From Aureibaculum sp. 2308TA14-22 (GTDB taxonomy: Bacteria > Bacteroidota > Bacteroidia > Flavobacteriales > Flavobacteriaceae), in the NCBI RefSeq assembly GCF_040538665.1, contig NZ_JBEWXT010000001.1:372001-436000 (forward strand): DNA of 64,000 bases, in the 5' to 3' direction. Positions 35,218 through 43,012 of this stretch are shown here, in pieces (the first letter of the stretch is position 1; each line of letters opens with the position of its first letter). A program made the translations under genes and the position numbers. The notes beneath the pieces are model-generated. The model did no database searches, had not been told where the DNA came from, and was given only the letters and a program-made list of their open reading frames with translations.

Positions 35218-37419
35218 TTAATCCTTAAAACCAGTCTTTAATTCTTTAACACCCATATTATAAAGTGTGAAACCAAAAATATCAGCATATTGTTCTATGG
35301 TTTTTGCAACTGGAGTTCCAGCTCCATGACCTGCATTGGTTTCAATTCTGATTAAAGTTGGATTAGTACCTGATTGTTTATCTTGCAATTCCGCCGCGAA
35401 TTTAAAACTATGTGCCGGTACAACCCTGTCATCATGATCTCCGGTAGTAACCAAAGTAGCTGGATATTCAACTCCCTCTTTTACATTATGTACTGGGGAA
35501 TATCCTTTTAAATATTCAAACATTTCTTTGCTTTGGTCGGCAGTTCCATAATCGTAAGCCCATCCAGCACCAGCTGTAAATGTGTGATAGCGTAACATAT
35601 CCAATACACCAACAGCTGGTAATGCTACCTTCATTAAATCAGGACGTTGTGTCATAGTTGCACCAACCAAAAGACCGCCATTTGAACCACCACGAATAGC
35701 TAAATAATCTGATGAAGTATATTTTTCAGCGATTAAATACTCGGCCGCGGCTATAAAATCGTCAAATACATTTTGCTTTTTTTGTTGTGTTCCGGCATCG
35801 TGCCACGCTTTTCCATATTCTCCTCCTCCACGTAAATTGGGTACAGCATATACGCCGCCCTGTTCCAACCACACTGTGTTGGCAATGCTGAAGCTCGGGG
35901 TTAGACTGATATTAAACCCACCGTAACCGTACAAAAGCGTTGGGTTTTTACCGTTCAACTCCACACCTTTTTTATGAGTAATAATCATAGGTACTTTTGT
36001 ACCGTCTTTTGAGGTGTAAAAAATTTGCTTTGACTCAAAGTTACTGCTGTCGTAACCTGCAATTTCAGGCTTCTTATATACCTCATATTCCCCACTTTTT
36101 GGATCGAGTTTGTAAATAGTACCAGGTGTAATATAATTTGAGAAAGAAAAATACAACTCTTTAGCTTCTTTTTTACCACCAAATCCACCTGCCGAACCTA
36201 CTCCGGGTAGTTTTACTTCACGGATTTGTTTTCCGTCCATATCGTATTGATACACTTTTGAAACGGCATCAACCATATATTCAGCAAAGAAATACCCTGC
36301 ACCAGTACTAGGGCTTAACACATTTTCTGTTTCTGGGATAAAATCTTTCCAGTTTTCAGAAGATGGGTTGGAAGCATCTACAGTCACTACTTTCTGGTTT
36401 GGGGCATTCATATTAGTAACAATATAGAGTTTACTCCCAATATTATCGATGATATAAGAATCACTATCGTAATTGTCAACTAGGGTTTTTAATGTACCGC
36501 TTTTATCTTGCAAATCTTTGATAAAAAGTTTATTACCAGATGTTGAAGTTGATGCAGAAATAATTAAATATCTTTCATCTTCAGTAACACCACCACCAAC
36601 ATATCTATTTTTTTCAGCAGCTGTACCACCAAAAATAAGTTGGTCGTCTTTTTGTGATGTGCCTAATTTGTGATAGTACAATTTATGCTGGTCTGTTTTT
36701 GCAGAAAGCTCACTTCCTTTGGGTTTGTCGTAACTGGAATAGTAAAAGCCTTCATTGCCTTTCCAAGACACACCACTAAATTTTATATCGATTAAAGTAT
36801 CTTCCTTAATATCTTTAGAGACAGCATCCATTACGATGACTTTACGCCAATCTGATCCACCTTCTGAAATGGAATATGCTGCTAATTTTCCATTTTTTGA
36901 AAAGGATAATCCCGCCAAAGAGGTAGTTGCATCTTCGGAAAACGTATTTGGATCTAAAAACACTTCAGGTTCTTCATCTCCTTTTTGGCGATAAACTACA
37001 TATTGATTTTGCAATCCATCATTTTTATAGAAATACGTGTAATCTCCTTCTTTGAAAGGAGCGGAATATTTCTCATAGTTCCATAGTTTTTCCAAGCGTT
37101 TTTTAAGAGGATCACGATAAGGAATTTGGTCTAAATATCCAAAAGTTACTTTATTTTGAGCTTCCACCCATTGTCCTGTTTCATCTGACATATCATCCTC
37201 TAACCATCGATAAGGGTCTTTTACATCAGTACCAAAATAATTAGTAATGGTATCTACTTTTTTAGTTTCAGGATAGGACAATGCGATTTGTTCTTCAGCT
37301 TTGTTTTCAGTTTTACAAGACATTATGAATACAGCAATTAAGATAAGAAAAGGGAATTTGTTACTCACATTTCTTATATTTTTTTTATTGAGTTCGTGAT
37401 TTTTCTTTGAAAAGTTCAT
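35218..37419 (-). CDS. Prolyl oligopeptidase family serine peptidase (S9A), probable lipoprotein
   Basis: 733 residues. The N-terminus has a basic stretch and then a hydrophobic segment ending FIMSCKTEN, which looks like a lipobox, so the enzyme is probably lipid-anchored in the envelope. The beta-propeller domain begins [22 protein letters not shown]. The catalytic domain carries S579 in [12 protein letters not shown], the acid in GDHDDRVVP, and H698 in NAGHGAG. It cleaves proline-containing oligopeptides. A good TAnnTTTG promoter lies 28 bases upstream. Confidence 0.93.
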   Translation of the reverse strand: MNFSKKNHELNKKNIRNVSNKFPFLILIAVFIMSCKTENKAEEQIALSYPETKKVDTITNYFGTDVKDPYRWLEDDMSDETGQWVEAQNKVTFGYLDQIPYRDPLKKRLEKLWNYEKYSAPFKEGDYTYFYKNDGLQNQYVVYRQKGDEEPEVFLDPNTFSEDATTSLAGLSFSKNGKLAAYSISEGGSDWRKVIVMDAVSKDIKEDTLIDIKFSGVSWKGNEGFYYSSYDKPKGSELSAKTDQHKLYYHKLGTSQKDDQLIFGGTAAEKNRYVGGGVTEDERYLIISASTSTSGNKLFIKDLQDKSGTLKTLVDNYDSDSYIIDNIGSKLYIVTNMNAPNQKVVTVDASNPSSENWKDFIPETENVLSPSTGAGYFFAEYMVDAVSKVYQYDMDGKQIREVKLPGVGSAGGFGGKKEAKELYFSFSNYITPGTIYKLDPKSGEYEVYKKPEIAGYDSSNFESKQIFYTSKDGTKVPMIITHKKGVELNGKNPTLLYGYGGFNISLTPSFSIANTVWLEQGGVYAVPNLRGGGEYGKAWHDAGTQQKKQNVFDDFIAAAEYLIAEKYTSSDYLAIRGGSNGGLLVGATMTQRPDLMKVALPAVGVLDMLRYHTFTAGAGWAYDYGTADQSKEMFEYLKGYSPVHNVKEGVEYPATLVTTGDHDDRVVPAHSFKFAAELQDKQSGTNPTLIRIETNAGHGAGTPVAKTIEQYADIFGFTLYNMGVKELKTGFKD

Positions 37420-37446
37420 GAGATAAGTATTTTAGTTTGAGTGAGA

Positions 37447-37454
37447 CAAAAATA
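37447..37454 (-). promoter_or_regulatory. Flavobacterial -7 promoter motif for the prolyl oligopeptidase
   Basis: Minus-strand TATTTTTG lies between the doxX-like terminator and the peptidase start codon. Confidence 0.5.
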
Positions 37455-37460
37455 CATAAA

Positions 37461-37489
37461 AAAAGCATATCCAAAAAGATATGCTTTTG
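37461..37489 (-). terminator. Rho-independent terminator of the DoxX-family gene
   Basis: The 11-bp stem AAAAGCATATC / GATATGCTTTT has a 7-base loop and is followed on the minus strand by TTTATG. It sits 20 bases past the DoxX-family stop. Confidence 0.8.
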
Positions 37490-37508
37490 TCATTGAATAT
37501 GTTGTAGG

Positions 37509-37877
37509 TTAATCAAATAAGGCTTTAAATTTATCCCAATAGGCATAAATTAACACAAAATTTAAAACAGCTACCAAAGCAGCTGGAGCTATGGTCGCCA
37601 TATCAAATTTTAAATGGAATGCAACAATATTCACTGATATAGGCACAAGCCATGCCAATGCAAAACCTTTCCATTTGTTAATCAGTAATAAAATTCCCGG
37701 AATAAGTTCAGACAGAGCAATTAATGGGAACATATAACCAGTTTGACCCAATGCGTGCATAAAACTACCTTCTGGTGGTGCATCCATTGGAATAAAATGA
37801 AAAAACTTATTGGCTCCAAAAATGACCAAAACCAATCCTAATAATATTCTTAATACTAGTGTTACTTTTGAATTCAT
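37509..37877 (-). CDS. DoxX-family membrane protein
   Basis: 122 residues with four hydrophobic helices: VLRILLGLVLVIFGANKFF, FPLIALSELIPGILLLI, GFALAWLVPISVNIVAFHL and APAALVAVLNFVLIYA. GANKFFHF and the SELIPGILL segment are typical of the DoxX/MauE-like group. The family is linked to redox or terminal-oxidase functions in some species, but the role here is unknown. Single gene with its own terminator. Confidence 0.82.
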   Translation of the reverse strand: MNSKVTLVLRILLGLVLVIFGANKFFHFIPMDAPPEGSFMHALGQTGYMFPLIALSELIPGILLLINKWKGFALAWLVPISVNIVAFHLKFDMATIAPAALVAVLNFVLIYAYWDKFKALFD

Positions 37878-38036
37878 AATAAATTATTTTAGTAGGTTAA
37901 CTTATTTAGACGTACAAATTACAAAATGCTAACAAAATGTAACCTAAGTTACAGTATTCTAATATAAAACACGTCAATTTGTCGGGTTATAGTAACGGAA
38001 TAGTTATTGATTCTTTAATAAAAATAAATTTAAAGC

Positions 38037-38396
38037 ATGACAGAATTATTGACAAAAGAAACTTTTTTAGAAAAAGTTTTTAATTACGAAAAAAACAAGG
38101 AATGGAAATTTGAGGGCGATGTACCTTGTATTATTGATTTTTATGCAGATTGGTGCGGACCTTGTAAAATGATTGCACCAGTTTTAGAACAATTGAGCGA
38201 AGAATACGAAGGCAAAATAAATATTTACAAGGTTGACACAGAAAAAGAACAAGAACTCTCTGCAGCATTTGCTATTAGAAGTATTCCTTCTATGTTGTTT
38301 TGCCCATCAGAAGGTCAGCCGCAAATGGCACAAGGTGCGTTGCCAAAACAACAATTGGAGCAGATCATTGAAGATGTGTTGAAGGTGAAGAAGTAA
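38037..38396 (+). CDS. Thioredoxin
   Basis: 119 residues with the redox centre WCGPCK near residues 42-47, the cis-proline loop IRSIPSML, and a typical C-terminal helix. The N-terminus is slightly extended (MTELLTKETFLEKVFNYEKNKEWKFEGD). There is no signal peptide, so it is cytoplasmic. It reduces disulfides with electrons from thioredoxin reductase, which is not encoded in this window. Single gene with a terminator. The name trxA is likely, but paralogues in such genomes make it uncertain. Confidence 0.93.
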   Translation: MTELLTKETFLEKVFNYEKNKEWKFEGDVPCIIDFYADWCGPCKMIAPVLEQLSEEYEGKINIYKVDTEKEQELSAAFAIRSIPSMLFCPSEGQPQMAQGALPKQQLEQIIEDVLKVKK

Positions 38397-38410
38397 ATAG
38401 ATAGAGATTT

Positions 38411-38439
38411 AATAAAAGCCATTAAAAATGGCTTTTATT
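38411..38439 (+). terminator. Rho-independent terminator of the thioredoxin gene
   Basis: The 13-bp stem AATAAAAGCCATT / AATGGCTTTTATT has a 3-base loop and is followed by a T run. Confidence 0.85.
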
Positions 38440-38494
38440 TTTTGGTCTTAGCTTAAACTAGCGATGCACTAAAAACATGACTTAATTAAATATT

Positions 38495-39628
38495 TTATTC
38501 ATCTACTTTTTGTAATAGACCAAATTTGGCAAATTGGTCTATTAAAAAATCGGCATATCTGATGAATCCTAAATCGGTAAAGTGCACTCCGTCAACTGTT
38601 CCTTCATGGTCTTCTCCTGTAGCACTTTTACTATCAATATAATAGATGTTTTTAAATCCATTTTTGATCATTTTTGTGAATTCAGTTTTTAGGGCCTTAT
38701 TCTTTTTACCAATATTTAAATTCATCTTTTTATTTAGAACAGAAGGTTCGTAAATGAAGTTTTCTACAAAAACAATTGCTGTTTCAGGATGCTTTTCTCT
38801 TATGGTTTTTACGAGAGGAACGGTTCTGTCTGCGACTTCTTCAGCATTCATGTTTGGTAAACATTCAATAACATAAAAATTAGGGTTTAATTCTGATATT
38901 AGTTCATTTATGGGTTGTTCCATTTTTCCATTTCCACTAAACCCAAAATTTATGCAGTCCATATTTAATTTTCTGGAAATAATGTTAGTATGTACCATTC
39001 CAGGACGAGATGCACAACCGCCTTGTGTTATGCTTGTTCCATAAAATACTATTGATTTAGGGTTACGCTTTAGTGGTTTTTTGATTACACTATTTGAATC
39101 AACACCTACTTCAATAGTGACAATGCCATCATATAGCGGTAAAAACATTTTAAATTCTCGCATTTTAGTTGGCATGTTATTTATTAGCAGAGCTTCATTG
39201 TCAATACCCGTTGGGCGAGCAGTATTTAAATATTGCCAAGTATTCTCGCTATTAAAATATAAATCAATGCCTTTAATTCCAGTTTCAGCCATGTGATTCA
39301 TTTTGAAATCATTTAGAACAGTCCATTTTACACTAATACTTGTAGTATTAGAATAAAACCGAATTGACATGCCTGCTGAGCTTTTAGACAACTCCCACAC
39401 AGGTTTTCTTACAATTTCCTTATAGGATGCAGGTAGCCTGTCATAACTATTCTCTTTAAGCGAATCAGCAATTTTGGTACCCTCCAACATAAAATAATCT
39501 TTACCAAAATAGATTACTTTATTTGACTCTTGCGAAGTGCTTAAGAGGGGTAAACTTAAAAATAGCAGCGTTAAAAAATGGGTAAATGATGTTTTGTGTT
39601 TTTTTGTTAGTATTTCGTTATTTTTCAT
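38495..39628 (-). CDS. Exported SGNH/GDSL hydrolase
   Basis: 377 residues from the ATG at 39628, which has AAGGAAT upstream. An earlier in-frame start at 39655 is less likely. A signal peptide (FTHFLTLLFLSLPLLSTSQ) is followed by an N-terminal beta domain (residues about 35-160). The SGNH domain then has the block I serine in YGTSITQGG, GFSGNGKME (block III), and DGVHFTDLGF with the catalytic Asp/His. Enzymes of this two-domain layout are carbohydrate esterases or acylhydrolases acting outside the cytoplasm. The substrate is unknown. Confidence 0.88.
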   Translation of the reverse strand: MKNNEILTKKHKTSFTHFLTLLFLSLPLLSTSQESNKVIYFGKDYFMLEGTKIADSLKENSYDRLPASYKEIVRKPVWELSKSSAGMSIRFYSNTTSISVKWTVLNDFKMNHMAETGIKGIDLYFNSENTWQYLNTARPTGIDNEALLINNMPTKMREFKMFLPLYDGIVTIEVGVDSNSVIKKPLKRNPKSIVFYGTSITQGGCASRPGMVHTNIISRKLNMDCINFGFSGNGKMEQPINELISELNPNFYVIECLPNMNAEEVADRTVPLVKTIREKHPETAIVFVENFIYEPSVLNKKMNLNIGKKNKALKTEFTKMIKNGFKNIYYIDSKSATGEDHEGTVDGVHFTDLGFIRYADFLIDQFAKFGLLQKVDE

Positions 39629-39673
39629 TTTGTTTATTCCTTTAAGTAGAACCACTTATATTATAATTCAAAT

Positions 39674-40102
39674 TTATTCTGTAAGATTAACCTGCCATGA
39701 AATACCATATTTATCCTCACACCATCCAAATTTTTTACCAAAGCCATAATCTCCTGAACCTTTGTAGTTTTCAAGAGGAACCATTATCTGACCTCCATTT
39801 GAAGAAAGTTTTTCGAATAAGGTTTGTATCTCATTTTCAGAGTTACATTCAACAAACAATGATACACCTGGCGTGAATGACCAAGCGTGATTATAATTAC
39901 TTTCGGAAACCATGTACTTAGTATTATTTAATGTAAATTCTCCATATTTTATAAGCTCTGGTGTTCCTCCAGCTTCTCCCTCTGAATATTTTATGAGGCT
40001 GTTAATTTCCGAATTTGGAAAGATAGAAGTATAGAAATTTATAGCTTCTTCAGCCTTTCCGCATTGATTACCTACAAATGTTAAAAATGTTGTTATTTTC
40101 AT
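39674..40102 (-). CDS. PhnB-like VOC-family protein
   Basis: 142 residues with the glyoxalase/VOC fold in its PhnB form: ITTFLTFVGNQCGKAEEAINFYTSIFPNS at the start and FGWCEDKYGISWQVN at the end. This is the group often labelled 3-demethylubiquinone methyltransferase-like. The enzymatic role is unknown. A second, clearly different member (41252-41677) lies 1.1 kb away inside the cassette array. Confidence 0.85.
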   Translation of the reverse strand: MKITTFLTFVGNQCGKAEEAINFYTSIFPNSEINSLIKYSEGEAGGTPELIKYGEFTLNNTKYMVSESNYNHAWSFTPGVSLFVECNSENEIQTLFEKLSSNGGQIMVPLENYKGSGDYGFGKKFGWCEDKYGISWQVNLTE

Positions 40103-40217
40103 CTTTTTTTAATTTTAATTCAAACCAAACTTTTCAATTATTATACTTTTTTAAATTTACGACTATAGATAATAACTGAATGAATTCCAACGTGTTTGTA
40201 TATGATTTCATCAGTAC

Positions 40218-41093
40218 TTAGTTTTGAGACAAGTCTGCCTTACATACAATAGATTTCTGCCCAGTTCTTGCCTTATTGTTTGTAATATTTATTTTGGCAC
40301 CATCATTTTCAAGATACCAAAAGTTTTCCTTCACATTATCAATTGGGCTAATTGGTAATTCAAAAGGAATATTTGAGATTTTGTTCTGATTTTCAAAACT
40401 GTTATTGAAGAGTATTGAATTACCAGATAATGTTTGTAAACCAATTTCTAGATCATCAAAGTAAACTTCTGTTGCACCTTTATTCCCTTGAGCAAATTCT
40501 TGTGAGCGTATCGCGAAAGTATAATAGGTAAGAGAAGGTTTGTCAAAAGGGATATAATTTGGATAATCCAGTTGAAAACCATTTAAGTCAAACTCTTGAT
40601 AGATGCCACCACCAACTAGTTTGACTGAAATAAATTCCCTGATTCCAAAATCAGCTGCAATGGTCATTTCATACCAAGTATTTGGTCGTAATTCTTGTCC
40701 AATGTCTCTTGTTTCCCAATTTTCATTGATAGTTGGCACGCCTGACAAGTTTTCTGGTGAACCAGTTCTAAACCAAAAAGTACCATTACGCTGAAATCCT
40801 GCAAGCGACATCCAGTCGGCTCCTTCAAAATGGATAGGGGTGTTAACACCCTCAAGCCACTCGATGTCCAGACCAAAAATAACATCAGCTGCCAAATCAG
40901 ATTCAAAATAAAAATAACCCTTCACATAGGCTTTATCTGGATTTTGAAAGAAATCATTTAATTCTTGGCCGCTATATGCAAAGGCAACTGCGATACTGTT
41001 TATAAATTCTAAAGTATTGGATTTACTACCTTCATCATTTGAACAAGCTACAAAGATTATTGAAAGAATGAAGTATTTTATCTGTTTCATCAT
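40218..41093 (-). CDS. Hypothetical lipoprotein with beta-sandwich look
   Basis: 291 residues. The start MMKQIKYFILSIIFVACSNDEGSKS is a lipoprotein signal; the second ATG is an equally possible start. The mature part is rich in aromatic and beta-forming residues (KGYFYFESDLAADVIFGLDIEW, VYFDDLEIGLQTLSG), like carbohydrate-binding or concanavalin-type sandwiches, but no named family is recognised. Its upstream flank GTTAGCACC continues from attC-like site 5, so it may be the last cassette of the array. I found no matching flank downstream. Confidence 0.7.
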   Translation of the reverse strand: MMKQIKYFILSIIFVACSNDEGSKSNTLEFINSIAVAFAYSGQELNDFFQNPDKAYVKGYFYFESDLAADVIFGLDIEWLEGVNTPIHFEGADWMSLAGFQRNGTFWFRTGSPENLSGVPTINENWETRDIGQELRPNTWYEMTIAADFGIREFISVKLVGGGIYQEFDLNGFQLDYPNYIPFDKPSLTYYTFAIRSQEFAQGNKGATEVYFDDLEIGLQTLSGNSILFNNSFENQNKISNIPFELPISPIDNVKENFWYLENDGAKINITNNKARTGQKSIVCKADLSQN

Positions 41094-41095
41094 AT

Positions 41096-41182
41096 AGGTG
41101 CTAACGCAATTGTGTATAATTTCGTTACGTGAGAACTAAGTTAGCAAAAAAGGACGAACGATTCATATTGTTAACGGCAGGC
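41096..41182 (-). other. attC-like site 5 (degenerate)
   Basis: Minus strand: R''-like GCCTGCCGTTAAC (41182 to 41170), an arm containing AATATGAATCGTTCG, a short loop, an arm ACGAAATTATAC, then GTTAGCACC. The arms pair only partly, and the asymmetric bubble differs from sites 2-4. The outer flank still matches the start of the PhnB-like cassette at 10 of 13 bases. Confidence 0.45.
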
Positions 41183-41251
41183 TTTTTCTTTATTATTCGC
41201 AACATGCTTATTAAAACAGATTCATATCTCTTCATTCATATAAAATACACG

Positions 41252-41677
41252 CTAATTTTCTGATGCTAAAGTTATTTTCCAACTTATGCCAAATTTATCA
41301 ACGCACTGACCATAGTAAGCACCCCAGAATGTCATACCTACGGGTACTTTTATTTGTCCATTTTGAGAAAGTTCGCCAAAGAGCCGGTCAACTTCTTCCT
41401 TACTATCAGTGTGAATAATCAGCGTAAAGGTTTTATAATGTACCATTTCTGCATATGCCAATGAGTTATCTGAACCATTTAGCATTGTCTCTTTACTCAA
41501 AGGCAAGGTGACATGCATAATTTTCTCATCAGACTCTTGAAAAATATTTCTTGCTGGTTTCGGTACGTCTTTGTATTTACTAATATGACTGATTTCTTTA
41601 CGAAAAACTGATTCATAAAAAGTAAATGCTTCTTCACAATTTCCGTCAAAGTAAATGTATGGATTTATTGTTATCAT
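41252..41677 (-). CDS. PhnB-like VOC-family protein (cassette gene)
   Basis: 141 residues from the ATG at 41677 (MITINPYIYFDGNCEEAFTFYESVF), the usual PhnB start. An ATG eight codons upstream is less likely. The end FWGAYYGQCVDKFGISWKI is the conserved PhnB C-terminal motif. It belongs to the glyoxalase/bleomycin-resistance/dioxygenase superfamily; the activity is not known. It is the only gene of its cassette, between attC-like sites 4 and 5, with about 70 non-coding bases before site 5. Confidence 0.82.
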   Translation of the reverse strand: MITINPYIYFDGNCEEAFTFYESVFRKEISHISKYKDVPKPARNIFQESDEKIMHVTLPLSKETMLNGSDNSLAYAEMVHYKTFTLIIHTDSKEEVDRLFGELSQNGQIKVPVGMTFWGAYYGQCVDKFGISWKITLASEN

Positions 41678-41710
41678 AGAATTTAATTTTTGGATATTCA
41701 TTCTATTTTG

Positions 41711-41852
41711 CTTACCGATAACGGTCTCGGCTATGAGTAGTTGCGTGGTTTAGCGGTTAACTTTGCAAGTACACACCAAACTGAAAATCCGGGAGGATTT
41801 TCAGAAGTAGGCGAGAACAAGCAATTACTTATAGCCATTGTTGTAACCAGTT
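41711..41852 (-). other. attC-like site 4
   Basis: Minus strand: AACTGGTTACAAC, then AAT, then stem GGCTATAAGTAATTGC. A loop of about 75 bases contains the smaller hairpin CTGAAAATCC/GGATTTTCAG. Then comes the complementary stem, GAGACC, and GTTATCGGTAAGC. Stem arms differ only at positions 7 and 12 (A on one arm, G on the other when both are read outward-in). The stop codon of the upstream gene lies inside the first arm. Confidence 0.6.
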
Positions 41853-42397
41853 ATTTTTATTCGTTTTATTTGATTTTCTATTTGTAATTCCGTGTTCTTA
41901 AGTTCATTTTGGTCAAGTCCATTATATATTGAGAAGAAATTTTCCTTATCAGATTCAGATTCCTTTTCTAAAACAAACTCAATTCCGACAAGAACATATT
42001 CTGACTCATTATTATTCTTATAAAAATCATATGTCAAAATATTAATTTCAGTAATTACCTTATTTAGATTTTTACTTAACTCTATTTTCGGGTTTTCTTT
42101 CCAAGATAATGGCATTTCATCTCCACTTCCATACCAATTCAGTTTTTCAGATAGTTCAAACGAGTTTATAGTCATACTAAAATCGTCCAATTGATAAGCT
42201 GTGAATTCAAATCTTTGTCCATCTATTTTAAGAACTACAGGTCCATCTGCTAACCATTCGTTTTCGTTCAAGTCCCACATTAACCAATAGTGTTCGATTT
42301 TTTTTCCAATTAATTTGGTAAGAGTTTTTTCAAACTCATTTTTGAAACTTTTTCCACTTCTGTGAAATTTTGGTTTATATGATGGAATTCCGAGCAT
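41825..42397 (-). CDS. Hypothetical protein (cassette gene)
   Basis: 190 residues, soluble, with no signal peptide and no recognised domain. It is rich in lysine, glutamate and tryptophan (HYWLMWDLNENEWLADGPVVL). Its last residues, ITGYNNGYK, are encoded by attC-like site 4 itself (AACTGGTTACAACAATGG...), so recombination at this site would change or extend the C-terminus. The preceding lipoprotein gene lies 19 bases upstream in the same cassette, suggesting a two-gene transcript. Confidence 0.7.
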   Translation of the reverse strand: MLGIPSYKPKFHRSGKSFKNEFEKTLTKLIGKKIEHYWLMWDLNENEWLADGPVVLKIDGQRFEFTAYQLDDFSMTINSFELSEKLNWYGSGDEMPLSWKENPKIELSKNLNKVITEINILTYDFYKNNNESEYVLVGIEFVLEKESESDKENFFSIYNGLDQNELKNTELQIENQIKRIKITGYNNGYK

Positions 42398-42416
42398 TCT
42401 GTTGTAATCAGTTTTT

Positions 42417-42791
42417 TTAATTCACTAATGTCATATAACCCAAAACATCATATGTGTCGTATTTTTTTTGATATTTTAATCTAATTCCAATGTTTTTATA
42501 GTCAGTAAGAATTTCTAAAACACAATCAGCTTTGTTATCGCCATAAGGTTCAGATAAGTCACCTTTTTTTATTCTCAACTCATAGGTTTTTAAACTATCT
42601 GTCAATTCTATCAATTTATTATTTAGTCCTTCTCTAATTCTTATTTCGGAATGATTATATGACGAACCTTTTGCCGGTGGGTTATTCAAAATATCGTGTC
42701 CTATTTTAAGAATTCTTTCTTCATCAATTTTTTCAAAATGTGAACAAGAAAAAATTACAAAAGTGATGATTGTTGTCAAAAAAAATTTCAT
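42417..42791 (-). CDS. Hypothetical small lipoprotein (cassette gene)
   Basis: 124 residues. MKFFLTTIITFVIFSCSHFEKID is a lipoprotein signal with C16 as the predicted lipidated residue. The mature part is charged, with no domain I recognise. It lies immediately after site 3, and its start codon is seven bases after the flank GTTGTAACCAATT. It shares a cassette with the 190-residue hypothetical, so the two may act together, for example as a surface protein and a partner. Nothing in the sequence proves this. Confidence 0.7.
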   Translation of the reverse strand: MKFFLTTIITFVIFSCSHFEKIDEERILKIGHDILNNPPAKGSSYNHSEIRIREGLNNKLIELTDSLKTYELRIKKGDLSEPYGDNKADCVLEILTDYKNIGIRLKYQKKYDTYDVLGYMTLVN

Positions 42792-42797
42792 TGGTGT

Positions 42798-43010
42798 TAA
42801 TTGGTTACAACGGCTCAGTATATGAAAAGTAGCGCTGGGAATAAGCGTTAACTTTTCGGATGAAACACAAGCCGAATTTTTAAATTTTACTATTTATCTT
42901 TTTTATTGGAAATCATCAAATTTAAAAATTTGGCGACTTTCCAAAAATGACCAAACCATAGTGTTAGCAAAGACTTACGCTATTTTTTATATACATTGTT
43001 GTGGGCAGTT
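42798..43010 (-). other. attC-like site 3
   Basis: Minus strand: AAACTGCCCACAAC, AAT, stem GTATATAAAAAATAGCG. A loop of about 130 bases has internal complementary tracts (AAATTTTTAAATTT). Then comes the complementary stem, TGAGCC, and GTTGTAACCAATT. Arms differ only at stem positions 7 and 12. The 3-nt against 6-nt bubble (AAT opposite TGAGCC) is the same as in sites 2 and 4. Confidence 0.62.
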
Positions 43011-43012
43011 TT

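Noticed and set aside
40189-40217. Possible sixth attC-like site downstream of the 40218-41093 lipoprotein (AACGTGTTTGTATATG resembles a right arm)
   Set aside because: No complementary left arm is found, and there is no flank matching GTTAGCACC, the start of that unit. The resemblance is limited to a few AT-rich bases.
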